From: a virus
IMG/VR virus record: IMGVR_UViG_3300027553_000007
Location: 1-21,410 of that record
Strand: one strand, 5' to 3'
Length of the DNA stretch: 21,410 nucleotides
Positions 5,625 to 11,747 of the stretch are shown piece after piece. Position numbers and translations under genes: made by a program. Numbering within the stretch: position 1 is the first letter of the stretch; every line of letters starts with the position of its first letter. The notes beneath the pieces were generated by a model, which worked only from the letters and a program-made list of their open reading frames with translations, had not been told where the DNA came from and searched no databases.

Positions 5625-6302
5625 ATGCAAAGATTAATTATTAAATCAATTCATGAGCATGGCTTTGGCTTTGCTTTCACTCACAAAGAACACGACCAAG
5701 TGTACCTTCCACGAAAACTTTTATTTGAGGCTGGCATCACATCGTTGAAGCCAGCCGACGAAATAATAGGTGAAGTTATACCTAATTATATAGATAAATT
5801 GGATGGTGGCTGTAAATACATTTGCACTGAAATAGGTTATGCTCACAGATTTAGCGACCACATTGAGCCAATACCAAGGGGTTATGCAAGTGAAATTGAA
5901 TACATAAAACAGTTTTTTATTCTTCATGATGAAATTAAAAAATCAGATAAAAATCAGTTGAGAAATAATTTATACAATAGCTTTGAAAGGATTGATCCAT
6001 CTTTGCATAGGGCATTATTTGCTGAAATTGATAGACCTTCCTTATCGGTGCGTACCTATAATCTAATAAGAAATGAATTAGATCATATGAAAATTTATAA
6101 TTACGATTTATTAAGTTACACTCCAGCAGAATTATTACGCATCCCAAATCTTGGCAGAACGGCATTATATGAAGTGCAAAACCATTTAAATAAGTTTGGC
6201 TTAAAACTTAACACACCATTAGACCAAATTAAAGAAAAAGTAATGTCATCATTCATTGAGCATGTCTCTGACAATCTAACACATATATGGAAGGATCAAT
6301 AA
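5625..6302 (+). CDS. Fusion of cold-shock-like region with an RNA polymerase alpha-CTD-like domain
   Basis: A 225-residue protein. Residues 1-70 look like a cold-shock/OB barrel: HGFGFAFTHKEHDQVYLPRKLL resembles the KGFGFI...VFVHF core of CspA-type proteins, with later strands IIGEVIP and KYICTEI. Residues 88-135 are helical. Residues 138-196 follow the E. coli RpoA C-terminal domain along its length: LSVRTYNLIRNE aligns with LTVRSANCLKAE, and DLLSYTPAELLRIPNLGRTALYEV aligns with [24 protein letters not shown]. Arg143, Asn146 and Gly177 match Arg265, Asn268 and Gly296, the main UP-element contacts; Arg149 and Glu151 match Lys271 and Glu273. Lys298 and Ser299 equivalents are Thr179 and Ala180. 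No polymerase-assembly (alpha-NTD) region exists, so it probably acts in trans on DNA or transcription factors. It is in the early operon whose promoters carry AT-rich upstream boxes. Confidence 0.75.
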   Translation: MQRLIIKSIHEHGFGFAFTHKEHDQVYLPRKLLFEAGITSLKPADEIIGEVIPNYIDKLDGGCKYICTEIGYAHRFSDHIEPIPRGYASEIEYIKQFFILHDEIKKSDKNQLRNNLYNSFERIDPSLHRALFAEIDRPSLSVRTYNLIRNELDHMKIYNYDLLSYTPAELLRIPNLGRTALYEVQNHLNKFGLKLNTPLDQIKEKVMSSFIEHVSDNLTHIWKDQ

Positions 6303-6303
6303 T

Positions 6304-6528
6304 ATGACATTTTATACAACGCTCGTTCTCACATATGTCATTGGCGGCGTGGAGCTACAGGACACCACGCTCTATCGCAGTGCGCGTGAGTGTGGCGACG
6401 CATTGCCAGCAGTCTACAAACCATATGAGAAAATGGACAGCATGGCTCAGTGCATCGAAACTAGCCACGTCAGCTCATCATTTATTGTACCAAAGCTCAG
6501 GCCGAAAGGATTATCCAATGGCAAGTAA
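6304..6528 (+). CDS. Small conserved phage protein with two cysteines
   Basis: A 74-residue protein starting one base after the preceding stop, with AAGGA about ten bases upstream of the ATG. The sequence, MTFYTTLVLTYVIGGVELQD followed by TTLYRSARECGDALPAVY and later MAQCIET, has an N-terminal beta or weakly hydrophobic segment, a conserved-looking LYRSARECGDALPA motif and a second cysteine. I have seen this pattern in other marine-type phage genomes as a hypothetical protein. The two cysteines could form a disulfide if the N-terminal segment directs export, but it is a poor signal peptide. The last 11 bases overlap the next gene. Confidence 0.65.
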   Translation: MTFYTTLVLTYVIGGVELQDTTLYRSARECGDALPAVYKPYEKMDSMAQCIETSHVSSSFIVPKLRPKGLSNGK

Positions 6529-6736
6529 ATATTATCCATGCCCAGAATGTAATGGAGCAGGCGAAACGCTATTCGAGAAAGATTATAATATCTTCCATGA
6601 AACTTACCTGTATGAGAAAGCCGATTGCACAAATTGCGCTGGCACTGGCTTGATACTGCCAGAGATGCCAAAAGCTAGAACCCGTGTACCAGATTTGGAT
6701 GCCAACGGAAAATTTAAAGGACATGATGATGAATAA
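6518..6736 (+). CDS. DnaJ-type cysteine-rich zinc-binding protein
   Basis: A 72-residue protein starting at ATG 6518, overlapping the end of the preceding gene by 11 bases. It carries CPECNGAG (Cys8, Cys11) and CTNCAGTG (Cys37, Cys40), the CxxCxGxG repeats of the DnaJ central zinc domain, here as a single pair that would bind one zinc ion. No J-domain or substrate-binding domain is present. Stand-alone proteins of this kind are common in phages and may act as zinc-ribbon adaptors or in folding. The tail (ARTRVPDLDANGKFKGHDDE) is charged and probably flexible. A longer in-frame upstream extension overlaps the previous gene entirely and is not supported. Confidence 0.75.
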   Translation: MASKYYPCPECNGAGETLFEKDYNIFHETYLYEKADCTNCAGTGLILPEMPKARTRVPDLDANGKFKGHDDE

Positions 6737-6747
6737 GGAGATAAATC

Positions 6748-6945
6748 ATGAATGCAAAAGATTGCTACAAGGCTGTGACGAGATCAATAAAGTTGAACGA
6801 GAACGTGCAGGAAGATCTGAAGGGAACAGAAAAGAGAACCAAGAGCTTTTACATCTGGATGATGCAGGAGCAACTGGCGATACTGAACAACCTCGAACAC
6901 CAACTTTCGCTTATGCGACGAAAGAACAAGTCACCCAAGCAATGA
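6748..6945 (+). CDS. Small basic helical protein overlapping the next reading frame
   Basis: A 65-residue protein with a strong AAGGAG site (6736-6741) seven bases before ATG 6748. It is mainly helical and basic, with a segment (KSFYIWMMQEQLAILNNLEHQLSLMRRK) that could form an amphipathic coil. I do not recognise its family. The other forward frame is also open through this region and runs into the following gene, so one of the two frames here is a shadow. The ribosome site and the ATGA junction at 6942-6945 favour this frame up to its stop, with translation then coupled to the gene downstream. Confidence 0.55.
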   Translation: MNAKDCYKAVTRSIKLNENVQEDLKGTEKRTKSFYIWMMQEQLAILNNLEHQLSLMRRKNKSPKQ

Positions 6946-7358
6946 TGGATGAGCCTACGCATAAGTTTGAGATCATGTATTCACACCTGATGTATAATTT
7001 TGAGAAAGATCAGATTAAACGTGGCCTAAGAAACAACATAAATAAAAGCAACAGGCCACGCCAAGTCATAGCAAATAAATCTTCCCATAAGAATTTTGTA
7101 ACTGCCAGCGATCTTAGAAGAATTAAACCTATACCTAAAAAGAGGTGTGAGACTATACTAAAGTATATGAATACCAGCAAGCGCTACACAACCACTATGA
7201 TAAGTTTGAATAGTGGTATTGGCGTTTCTCAGATTGCTTGGGCGCTGAACGTCATGTACCAGCAAAAATTAGTTGACCGAATTTACGAGCGAACCACGCC
7301 AATTATCGGTAACGCAGGGGCAAGGTCATTGCGTTACGTTTACTTTAAGAAAAAATAA
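6942..7358 (+). CDS. Winged-helix DNA-binding-like protein
   Basis: Taken from ATG 6942, which overlaps the preceding stop (ATGA), this is a 138-residue basic protein. Residues 20-65 are a lysine/arginine-rich linker. Residues 69-138 read as a winged helix: helix CETILKYMN, helix TTMISLNSGI, recognition helix VSQIAWALNVMYQQKLV, and a two-strand wing (DRIYERTTPI ... ARSLRYVYFKKK). The frame stays open upstream to 6684, so an N-terminally longer product (up to 224 residues) cannot be excluded, but it would overlap the well-supported gene at 6748 completely. It is the last gene of the rightward unit, just before the terminator, and could be a late-acting regulator. Confidence 0.65.
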   Translation: MMDEPTHKFEIMYSHLMYNFEKDQIKRGLRNNINKSNRPRQVIANKSSHKNFVTASDLRRIKPIPKKRCETILKYMNTSKRYTTTMISLNSGIGVSQIAWALNVMYQQKLVDRIYERTTPIIGNAGARSLRYVYFKKK

Positions 7359-7363
7359 TGTAT

Positions 7364-7405
7364 CGTGTGGGAAAGCCATGCCCGACTTTGCCCACACGTT
7401 TTATT
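7364..7405 (+). terminator. Intrinsic terminator ending the rightward unit
   Basis: CGTGTGGG (7364-7371) pairs with CCCACACG (7391-7398). The stem extends through AAAG/CTTT past one bulged base, and TTTTATT follows. It starts 6 bases after the last rightward stop and lies in the gap between converging units, so it should stop rightward transcription before the late-gene strand. On the minus strand the following tract is A/T-rich, so it may also act on late transcripts. Confidence 0.85.
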
Positions 7406-7438
7406 ATGTAAATTTGCATAAATCTTCAAGCAGTTTAT

Positions 7439-7831
7439 TTAATCTATGAAACTGTTTATTACTTGCTTTAATAATTCGTCTTCATTCACAAACTGTTCTG
7501 GGTACAAGCGAGTTGATGTTTTTTTGATAATTGGATCATCTCCCCTAGCCCAATAGATCTTTCGTATATCATACGCCACCAATGCATATATATCGGATTT
7601 TTTATTGTTTCCCACTGGGCTTGTTCCCCAGCGATACTGGGTTTTATTTCCAGTTGTCTTGCTGGCAGTCTTAACTTGTAAAGTCAGAAGTTCGCCGCTT
7701 GGCGTTTTTAAATACGCATCGTCAACTTCATGCTGTACCAAAATGCAAGAAATGCCAGCAAAGGCTAATCTTGATAGAGCCAGAAATTCCCCAGCTCTAC
7801 CAATATTGTTACTATGCGTTGAGCCACTCAT
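7439..7831 (-). CDS. PD-(D/E)XK endonuclease-like protein (PF11645-type)
   Basis: A 130-residue protein if started at ATG 7831. Motifs in order are GRAGEFLALSRLAFAGI (Glu15 helix), VDDAYLKT (Asp38) and LLTLQVKTA (Gln52, Lys54), the E...D...QxK pattern of the PD-(D/E)XK family found in archaeal and bacterial homing-type or very-short-patch-like nucleases. A basic tail with YRWGTSP and DIYALVAYD completes the fold. Starts at 7882 and 7870 are also open and give up to 147 residues, with a longer overlap into the endolysin gene; none has a strong ribosome site. Its 3' end faces the terminator. It could degrade host DNA, resolve phage DNA or be a mobile-type nuclease; the sequence does not decide. 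Confidence 0.7.
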   Translation of the reverse strand: MSGSTHSNNIGRAGEFLALSRLAFAGISCILVQHEVDDAYLKTPSGELLTLQVKTASKTTGNKTQYRWGTSPVGNNKKSDIYALVAYDIRKIYWARGDDPIIKKTSTRLYPEQFVNEDELLKQVINSFID

Positions 7832-8432
7832 AAATCTTGTTTGTCTCAGTTGTTCTGTCCGTGAGGCCATGTTCGCCACCATTTACTCGGCGAGTGATTT
7901 TTAAAATTGTTTCGTCGTTCACACCATCGTCTGCAATGTCGAATAACTTGTTTTTATTAAAGAACCACATTGCCGTATCAAATGCGTAATCCTCAGCCAC
8001 CAGATCTGGGTCTGTCATAATATCAGGTAAGCCCATGTCAGAGCTGAATGCCCTGTAATTATTTTTCCCTGTGATCATAAGATAACCTTTTCCAGAAAAT
8101 AAAGCGCCTTCATTGGTATTAGCATCATTACCCATGCGACCACCATAAACCTTATTAGCTAATGCTGTTGGGTTTCGAGAATATCCCTCGCAGGACGCCA
8201 GATCAGGAAATCGGCTAGGCCAGACGCGCATCATACTATCCGCGCTGTAGTTCAGATTTTCTCTGGTATGCCGCCAGTGACCGCTTTCGTGGCTTGCCTG
8301 ACCCATTAGATGGGCGGCTCTCTCATTCGATAACTCATAATATTGAGCAATGGCCTTAGCCGTGTTTTTCCCAAAATGTCCGTCTGCCCCAACGCCGACT
8401 TTATCTTGCAATTTTTTCATTGCTTCTGTCAT
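7812..8432 (-). CDS. GH19 chitinase-like endolysin
   Basis: A 206-residue muralytic enzyme. The glycoside hydrolase 19 signature begins with HLMGQASHESGHWRHTRENLNYS, giving Glu49 as the likely catalytic acid and Glu58 as a second conserved acid. It continues with LANKVYGGRMGN, GKGYLMITGKNNYRAFS and YAFDTAMWFFNKNKL, ending ITRRVNGGEHGLTDR. Residues 1-30 (MTEAMKKLQDKVGVGADGHFGKNT) look like a short remnant of a peptidoglycan-binding repeat. No signal peptide, so it needs the adjacent holin to reach the cell wall, where it cleaves the glycan strands. Its ATG overlaps the holin stop by one base, and the nuclease gene overlaps its 3' end. Confidence 0.88.
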   Translation of the reverse strand: MTEAMKKLQDKVGVGADGHFGKNTAKAIAQYYELSNERAAHLMGQASHESGHWRHTRENLNYSADSMMRVWPSRFPDLASCEGYSRNPTALANKVYGGRMGNDANTNEGALFSGKGYLMITGKNNYRAFSSDMGLPDIMTDPDLVAEDYAFDTAMWFFNKNKLFDIADDGVNDETILKITRRVNGGEHGLTDRTTETNKIYEWLNA

Positions 8433-8794
8433 TATTTTTTACTCCCAAAATATTTACTTACACCACGCATCCCAATTGATGCACTCACAATACCACCTAA
8501 ACTGTATTGATACCAATCAGGCATATTAGACAGCGCGGCAAAACCAGCTTGCACAATGCCATTTCCCCAATCGCCACAAAACGCTAAAATTAATGGTATC
8601 GAGAAGAGCAGAGTTATCCACTCGTCTTTCCAGCTATTCTCAGTGGCTTTCATGGCGGCAATATCCCAATCGATCTCGCCAGTAGCTATTTTCATTTTTG
8701 TTTGGGCTTCAGCCTGCTTCACAGCAGTCTTGCCCTCGATCATAGTTCCAGCAAGATCTGCAACTTTGCCTAATAATCCTAGTCCAGCTATCAT
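8432..8794 (-). CDS. Three-helix holin (GTA_holin_3TM type)
   Basis: A 120-residue protein with a helical, lysine/alanine-rich cytoplasmic start (residues 1-52), the motif SWKDEWITLLFSIPLILAFCGDW, then a hydrophobic QAGFAALSNMPDWYQYSLGGIVSASIGMRGVSKYF. This matches the pattern of the three-transmembrane holin family first known from alphaproteobacterial gene-transfer agents, which permeabilises the inner membrane to release endolysin. The gene is directly coupled to the endolysin (TAATG) and overlaps the upstream EF-hand gene by 4 bases (ATGA). Family recognition is good; the exact number of membrane spans is inferred. Confidence 0.85.
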   Translation of the reverse strand: MIAGLGLLGKVADLAGTMIEGKTAVKQAEAQTKMKIATGEIDWDIAAMKATENSWKDEWITLLFSIPLILAFCGDWGNGIVQAGFAALSNMPDWYQYSLGGIVSASIGMRGVSKYFGSKK

Positions 8795-9108
8795 TTATCT
8801 TTTCCTTTCGCTAATGCGTTTGCCCCAAAGAATACAGATACGATGCCAGCAACAGATACAAAGTAAATGCTTGCCATTGAACCTAATATTTTGGCGGCTT
8901 CAATTAATCCAAATACATCTGCTAGAATGACCGCAAAGGGGTATAGGAGCATCCCTGACAGGGCATACCATGTCATTCTGCGTTGTGCATCACGCTGGGC
9001 GTCTTCATCCTGCATTCGTAAGCGCCTATCTTCCAGAGCCATGCGATCCCATTCAGCCTGATCGATTGATCCATTGCCATCTACATCAAATTTTTTAAAT
9101 TCATCCAT
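8791..9108 (-). CDS. EF-hand membrane protein, probable holin partner
   Basis: A 105-residue protein that begins with a canonical calcium loop: FDVDGNGSIDQAEW, with Asp8, Asp10, Asn12, Ser14, Asp16 and Glu19 at the ligand positions. A charged helix (residues 20-44, DRRLRMQDEDAQRDAQRR) leads to two hydrophobic segments, about 46-66 and 78-97. Similar EF-hand plus two-span proteins are familiar to me from marine phages, annotated as hypothetical or holin-like. It sits between the coiled-coil membrane protein and the holin in the lysis cassette with a 4-base overlap, suggesting a pinholin, antiholin or calcium-sensitive timing role, none of which is demonstrated. Confidence 0.75.
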   Translation of the reverse strand: MDEFKKFDVDGNGSIDQAEWDRMALEDRRLRMQDEDAQRDAQRRMTWYALSGMLLYPFAVILADVFGLIEAAKILGSMASIYFVSVAGIVSVFFGANALAKGKDK

Positions 9109-9109
9109 A

Positions 9110-9601
9110 TTAATCCGCCAGAGGATTATCCAGCGCCCTTTGTAGTTTCTTGGTTAACTTATCTTCCAGATCCTTCATCTCAATATCTTGAGTGCTGGAA
9201 ATTCTATTTCTTTGCGTTTCAAATCTTAGCTCCGCCTTATCTATCATTTCCCTAACTTTATCTTCAATTTCACGCACCATATCCTCAGTTCGATCCGCCT
9301 GCCTCTCAATGCCCAAAATATCATTTAGCAACCCAGTTTTGATCTCGCGTGTGTAATCCATAGTTTGTTGAATGTTAGCGTCCATTAATTCCATTTGAGT
9401 TTGGTATTCCTGCAAATCAAGGCCAGCAACCTCTTCAATCTTTTGCCACATTAGCAAGCCGCCATATAGGCCAGATCCAATTGTAGATAGAAACGCAAAT
9501 ATTGCCAATATTGACCCAGCCGTTAACTTCATGCCACCAGCTTTGATTTGGCGATCTGCCAGCCCATCAATTCCATCTGCAATTTTCGTTGTATCGACCA
9601 T
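9110..9601 (-). CDS. Membrane-anchored coiled-coil protein
   Basis: A 163-residue protein with a short soluble start, one membrane segment (about residues 28-52, ending GSGLYGGLLMW) and a long coiled coil from about 55 to 155 (EYQTQMELMDANIQQTM ... TEDMVREIEDKVREMID). No signal-peptide cleavage site. The shape is like an inner-membrane spanin subunit or a structural adaptor, and its position beside the lysis genes is consistent. However, I see no matched outer-membrane lipoprotein with a clear lipobox next to it, so the spanin idea is tentative. Its ATG overlaps the upstream gene's stop (TAATG). Confidence 0.7.
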   Translation of the reverse strand: MVDTTKIADGIDGLADRQIKAGGMKLTAGSILAIFAFLSTIGSGLYGGLLMWQKIEEVAGLDLQEYQTQMELMDANIQQTMDYTREIKTGLLNDILGIERQADRTEDMVREIEDKVREMIDKAELRFETQRNRISSTQDIEMKDLEDKLTKKLQRALDNPLAD

Positions 9602-9993
9602 TAGTTCTCAAATTCCACTTCTGAAGATTGCAAGTTTTTCATGGCGTCCAGCTCTTCCTGCAACATGCGAATTTCCATTTTACGTTGCAACAGTTCCACT
9701 TCAAATAATTTCTGGCACTCAATACGCTTCCTTGGTGCATTCAGTGGAATAACAATGCGAGCATAAACGCCAATATCTTTGCCTCTCGCGTCAGTGTTAA
9801 GGCCAGACAGCAGGCCAGTTAAGCCGTATTCCAGAAGTGTCGAGCCTGAGATAGAATTTGAGCATTCAATACTGCCAGATCTTATTCTGTCGGATTGTGT
9901 ATTCAGATTTGGCGTCGGTAACGCCAGAGACAGTGACGAGCTATCGGCAAACGCACTGCCAGCAATTAAGGATAGAATGATTGCATATTTCAT
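9601..9993 (-). CDS. Secreted protein with C-terminal coiled coil
   Basis: A 130-residue protein with a clear signal peptide (MKYAIILSLIAGSAFA, cleavage before Asp17). The mature part starts Ser/Leu-rich, has DIGVYARIVIPLNAPRKRIECQKLFEVELL (residues 73-102), and ends in a charged coiled coil (KMEIRMLQEELDAMKN). Cys44 and Cys93 could form a disulfide in the periplasm. The GVYARIVIPLNAP...RIEC...ELE pattern is one I recall from marine phage genomes, with no known role. Its 5' end overlaps the stop of the neighbouring secreted-protein gene by 4 bases. A periplasmic partner for the preceding membrane coiled-coil protein is a reasonable guess. Confidence 0.7.
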   Translation of the reverse strand: MKYAIILSLIAGSAFADSSSLSLALPTPNLNTQSDRIRSGSIECSNSISGSTLLEYGLTGLLSGLNTDARGKDIGVYARIVIPLNAPRKRIECQKLFEVELLQRKMEIRMLQEELDAMKNLQSSEVEFEN

Positions 9994-10382
9994 TTAGTTC
10001 CCCCTGTAATCTTTGAACATACCATAGATCTTACAAATGGCTTAGAACCTCGTTCTTTCATAGTCTTTGATATTGTGCATATATACTGCGCCTCGTCCAT
10101 ATCGCTCTTTTTAACATATACATCAAAGTTTTTTCTAGTTTGGTAATCAACTTTTATTATTCTATGCCTTGTGGAAAATGGAAGCCCCACAAAATTTTTA
10201 TCAAATAGTGCTATTCTGTAATATTTAACGCGCTCTCTCTGGTTAAATATAGACAGCTCAAATTTTACCACATCTTTAACTGTGGAATATTTCATTTTTG
10301 GGTAGGCTGGGGTCTGTTCGTGAGCAGATACGCCAGACCCCAATAACGTAATGACTACAAGTGCTTTTAATTTGGAATACAT
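9990..10382 (-). CDS. Secreted Ig-like beta protein, possibly pilus-chaperone-like
   Basis: A 130-residue protein with a signal peptide (MYSKLKALVVITLLGSGVSA). The mature part is rich in beta strands: VVKFELSIFNQRERVKYYRIALFD, then FSTRHRIIKVDYQTRKNFDVYVKKSDMDEAQYICTISK. The strand order and the xxIFNxxxxxxYYRI and RIIKV...FDVYV elements are like the first immunoglobulin-like domain of periplasmic pilus chaperones. No second domain is present, so a full chaperone is unlikely. It overlaps by 16 bases with the upstream pilin-like gene, supporting a functional pair. The chaperone comparison is inference; I do not recognise the family directly. Confidence 0.55.
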   Translation of the reverse strand: MYSKLKALVVITLLGSGVSAHEQTPAYPKMKYSTVKDVVKFELSIFNQRERVKYYRIALFDKNFVGLPFSTRHRIIKVDYQTRKNFDVYVKKSDMDEAQYICTISKTMKERGSKPFVRSMVCSKITGGTK

Positions 10383-10864
10383 GATGCAGTCGTTTGGGCA
10401 ATATAAGTGCCTCCCGTAAACGGCTTGTTACTTCCGCCGCCATACTCAGCCACACTTGATACAGCAAACCATGTAGAACCAGCAGTTGTTAATGAGTACG
10501 ATGTAGTCGCCCCAGAAACAGTTTTAGCGCTATCATATCCTGACATGCCAGCGTCACTGGTATTGCTCACTGCAACAGATCCCGTCCACGTTACAACGTC
10601 ATTTAAAGATGGTGATGATGTAAAACTTGTTGGGTATGTGATGTTGGCTGTGTAACTGTTTGCTATCGCAACATCGATGCGGATCTCTGGCAATATTCCA
10701 CCATCAGACGCCGATGTTGATAATTTGCTGGGCGTCGGATTTCCGTATGCGCCAGTTTTAGTTGTTTGGATTACACACTTAGCCGCCACATTGCCGACTA
10801 TGTCTACACTATTTGCAAAAGCTGGTGTGGCTAGTGCTAACAGTGGAATTGCTAAATATTTCAT
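10367..10864 (-). CDS. Secreted CsuA/spore-coat-U-like beta-sandwich protein
   Basis: A 165-residue protein with a signal peptide (MKYLAIPLLALATPAFA). The mature part is Ser/Thr/Gly-rich with alternating hydrophobic strands. It opens NSVDIVGNVAAKCVIQTTKTGAYGN and closes TTASCIPN, so Cys30 and the C-terminal Cys may form the disulfide typical of SCPU/CsuA-B pilin-type domains. It resembles those by pattern only, with no confirmed signature. The composition is unlike its neighbours and more like a surface adhesin. It could decorate the host surface during infection or be carried on the virion. The downstream gene, possibly a chaperone-like partner, overlaps it by 16 bases. Confidence 0.55.
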   Translation of the reverse strand: MKYLAIPLLALATPAFANSVDIVGNVAAKCVIQTTKTGAYGNPTPSKLSTSASDGGILPEIRIDVAIANSYTANITYPTSFTSSPSLNDVVTWTGSVAVSNTSDAGMSGYDSAKTVSGATTSYSLTTAGSTWFAVSSVAEYGGGSNKPFTGGTYIAQTTASCIPN

Positions 10865-10871
10865 ATTAACC

Positions 10872-11747
10872 TCACTTATTGTACTGCATGTCTACCATTT
10901 TTTCATGCTTTAGTTGTTGTGCCAAATTCGCCCTTAAAGCTCTTTTGTTATCTGGCATTTGTTTTTGACTTAATTTATGCTTATCTTTGTATATACCACC
11001 ATTTATCTTGAGATCATAGTACGTTTGCAAATTGGTTTGATTGTTAATCATATTGATAAGCTCATTTTGATTATAATCTTGAAACATAGTCAAAGCATTT
11101 TCAGCAGACATCAGACCCAGCTCTATTTTAGTTGGCTTATCATTATCTTCATCATCTTCTGGTATTTCAGCCTCGTCTGGATATTCGTATTCTTCCTCTT
11201 CAATAGTATTCACAACAGCATCATCTTCTAATGCATTATAAACTTCAACTATAGGCAATTTTGGCACTGGCTTCACATAACCAGCGCAACTTGGGTTTAG
11301 CTGTGGGTCATAGCACTCATCAACTCTAAATGTATAAATTACTGTGGCATCCTTGACGACGCCTTCACCTTCAACTGTGATAGACCCATCGCCCCAGCTC
11401 TCTAATGGTATGTTTGACAGTGGAAATGATTTTGTAATCGTATTGGATGGGACGCCAGACCAATCGTCAGTCTCGCTAAACGCATACCCATCGCCATCAA
11501 AATTAAGATTGCCGACAGTGACTTTCATGTCTGCGTCAGTTTCTTTTTCTGTTCTATACCTGTAAATCAGGCCATTTATATCAATGCCACCAATAGGCGG
11601 AAAGACAGATGACATAGCCCAGTTTAGACCATTTCTGGCGGCGTTAGCACTTGCACCATACTTAAATGGGTCTGCGCTAGAGTAAGAGCAACATAAACAA
11701 AGTGCCGATAATGACACCAAGCCCAATTTTAGTTTCAGCCTGTTCAT
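10872..11747 (-). CDS. Secreted protein with conserved DDWSG...GEGxVxDxxVIYTYR domain
   Basis: A 291-residue protein starting at ATG 11747 behind AAAGG. The first 25 residues form a signal peptide ending CSYSSA before DPFKYG; the cysteines do not make a standard lipobox. Residues 60-160 contain a conserved-looking beta domain: NLNFDGDGYAFSETDDWSGVPSN, then LESWGDGSITVEGEGVVKDATVIYTFRVDECYDPQLNPSC. I recognise this pattern from phage proteins without a role. A very acidic stretch follows (residues 180-205, EEEEYEYPDEAEIPEDDEDND), then a helical C-terminus. The gene start lies inside the upstream gene's 3' end (overlap about 70 bases). Confidence 0.7.
   Translation of the reverse strand: MNRLKLKLGLVSLSALCLCCSYSSADPFKYGASANAARNGLNWAMSSVFPPIGGIDINGLIYRYRTEKETDADMKVTVGNLNFDGDGYAFSETDDWSGVPSNTITKSFPLSNIPLESWGDGSITVEGEGVVKDATVIYTFRVDECYDPQLNPSCAGYVKPVPKLPIVEVYNALEDDAVVNTIEEEEYEYPDEAEIPEDDEDNDKPTKIELGLMSAENALTMFQDYNQNELINMINNQTNLQTYYDLKINGGIYKDKHKLSQKQMPDNKRALRANLAQQLKHEKMVDMQYNK

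Noticed and set aside
8556-8930. Plus-strand open frame of 124 codons across the holin and EF-hand genes
   Set aside because: Antisense to two recognised lysis genes; hydrophobicity comes from the opposite-strand membrane segments.
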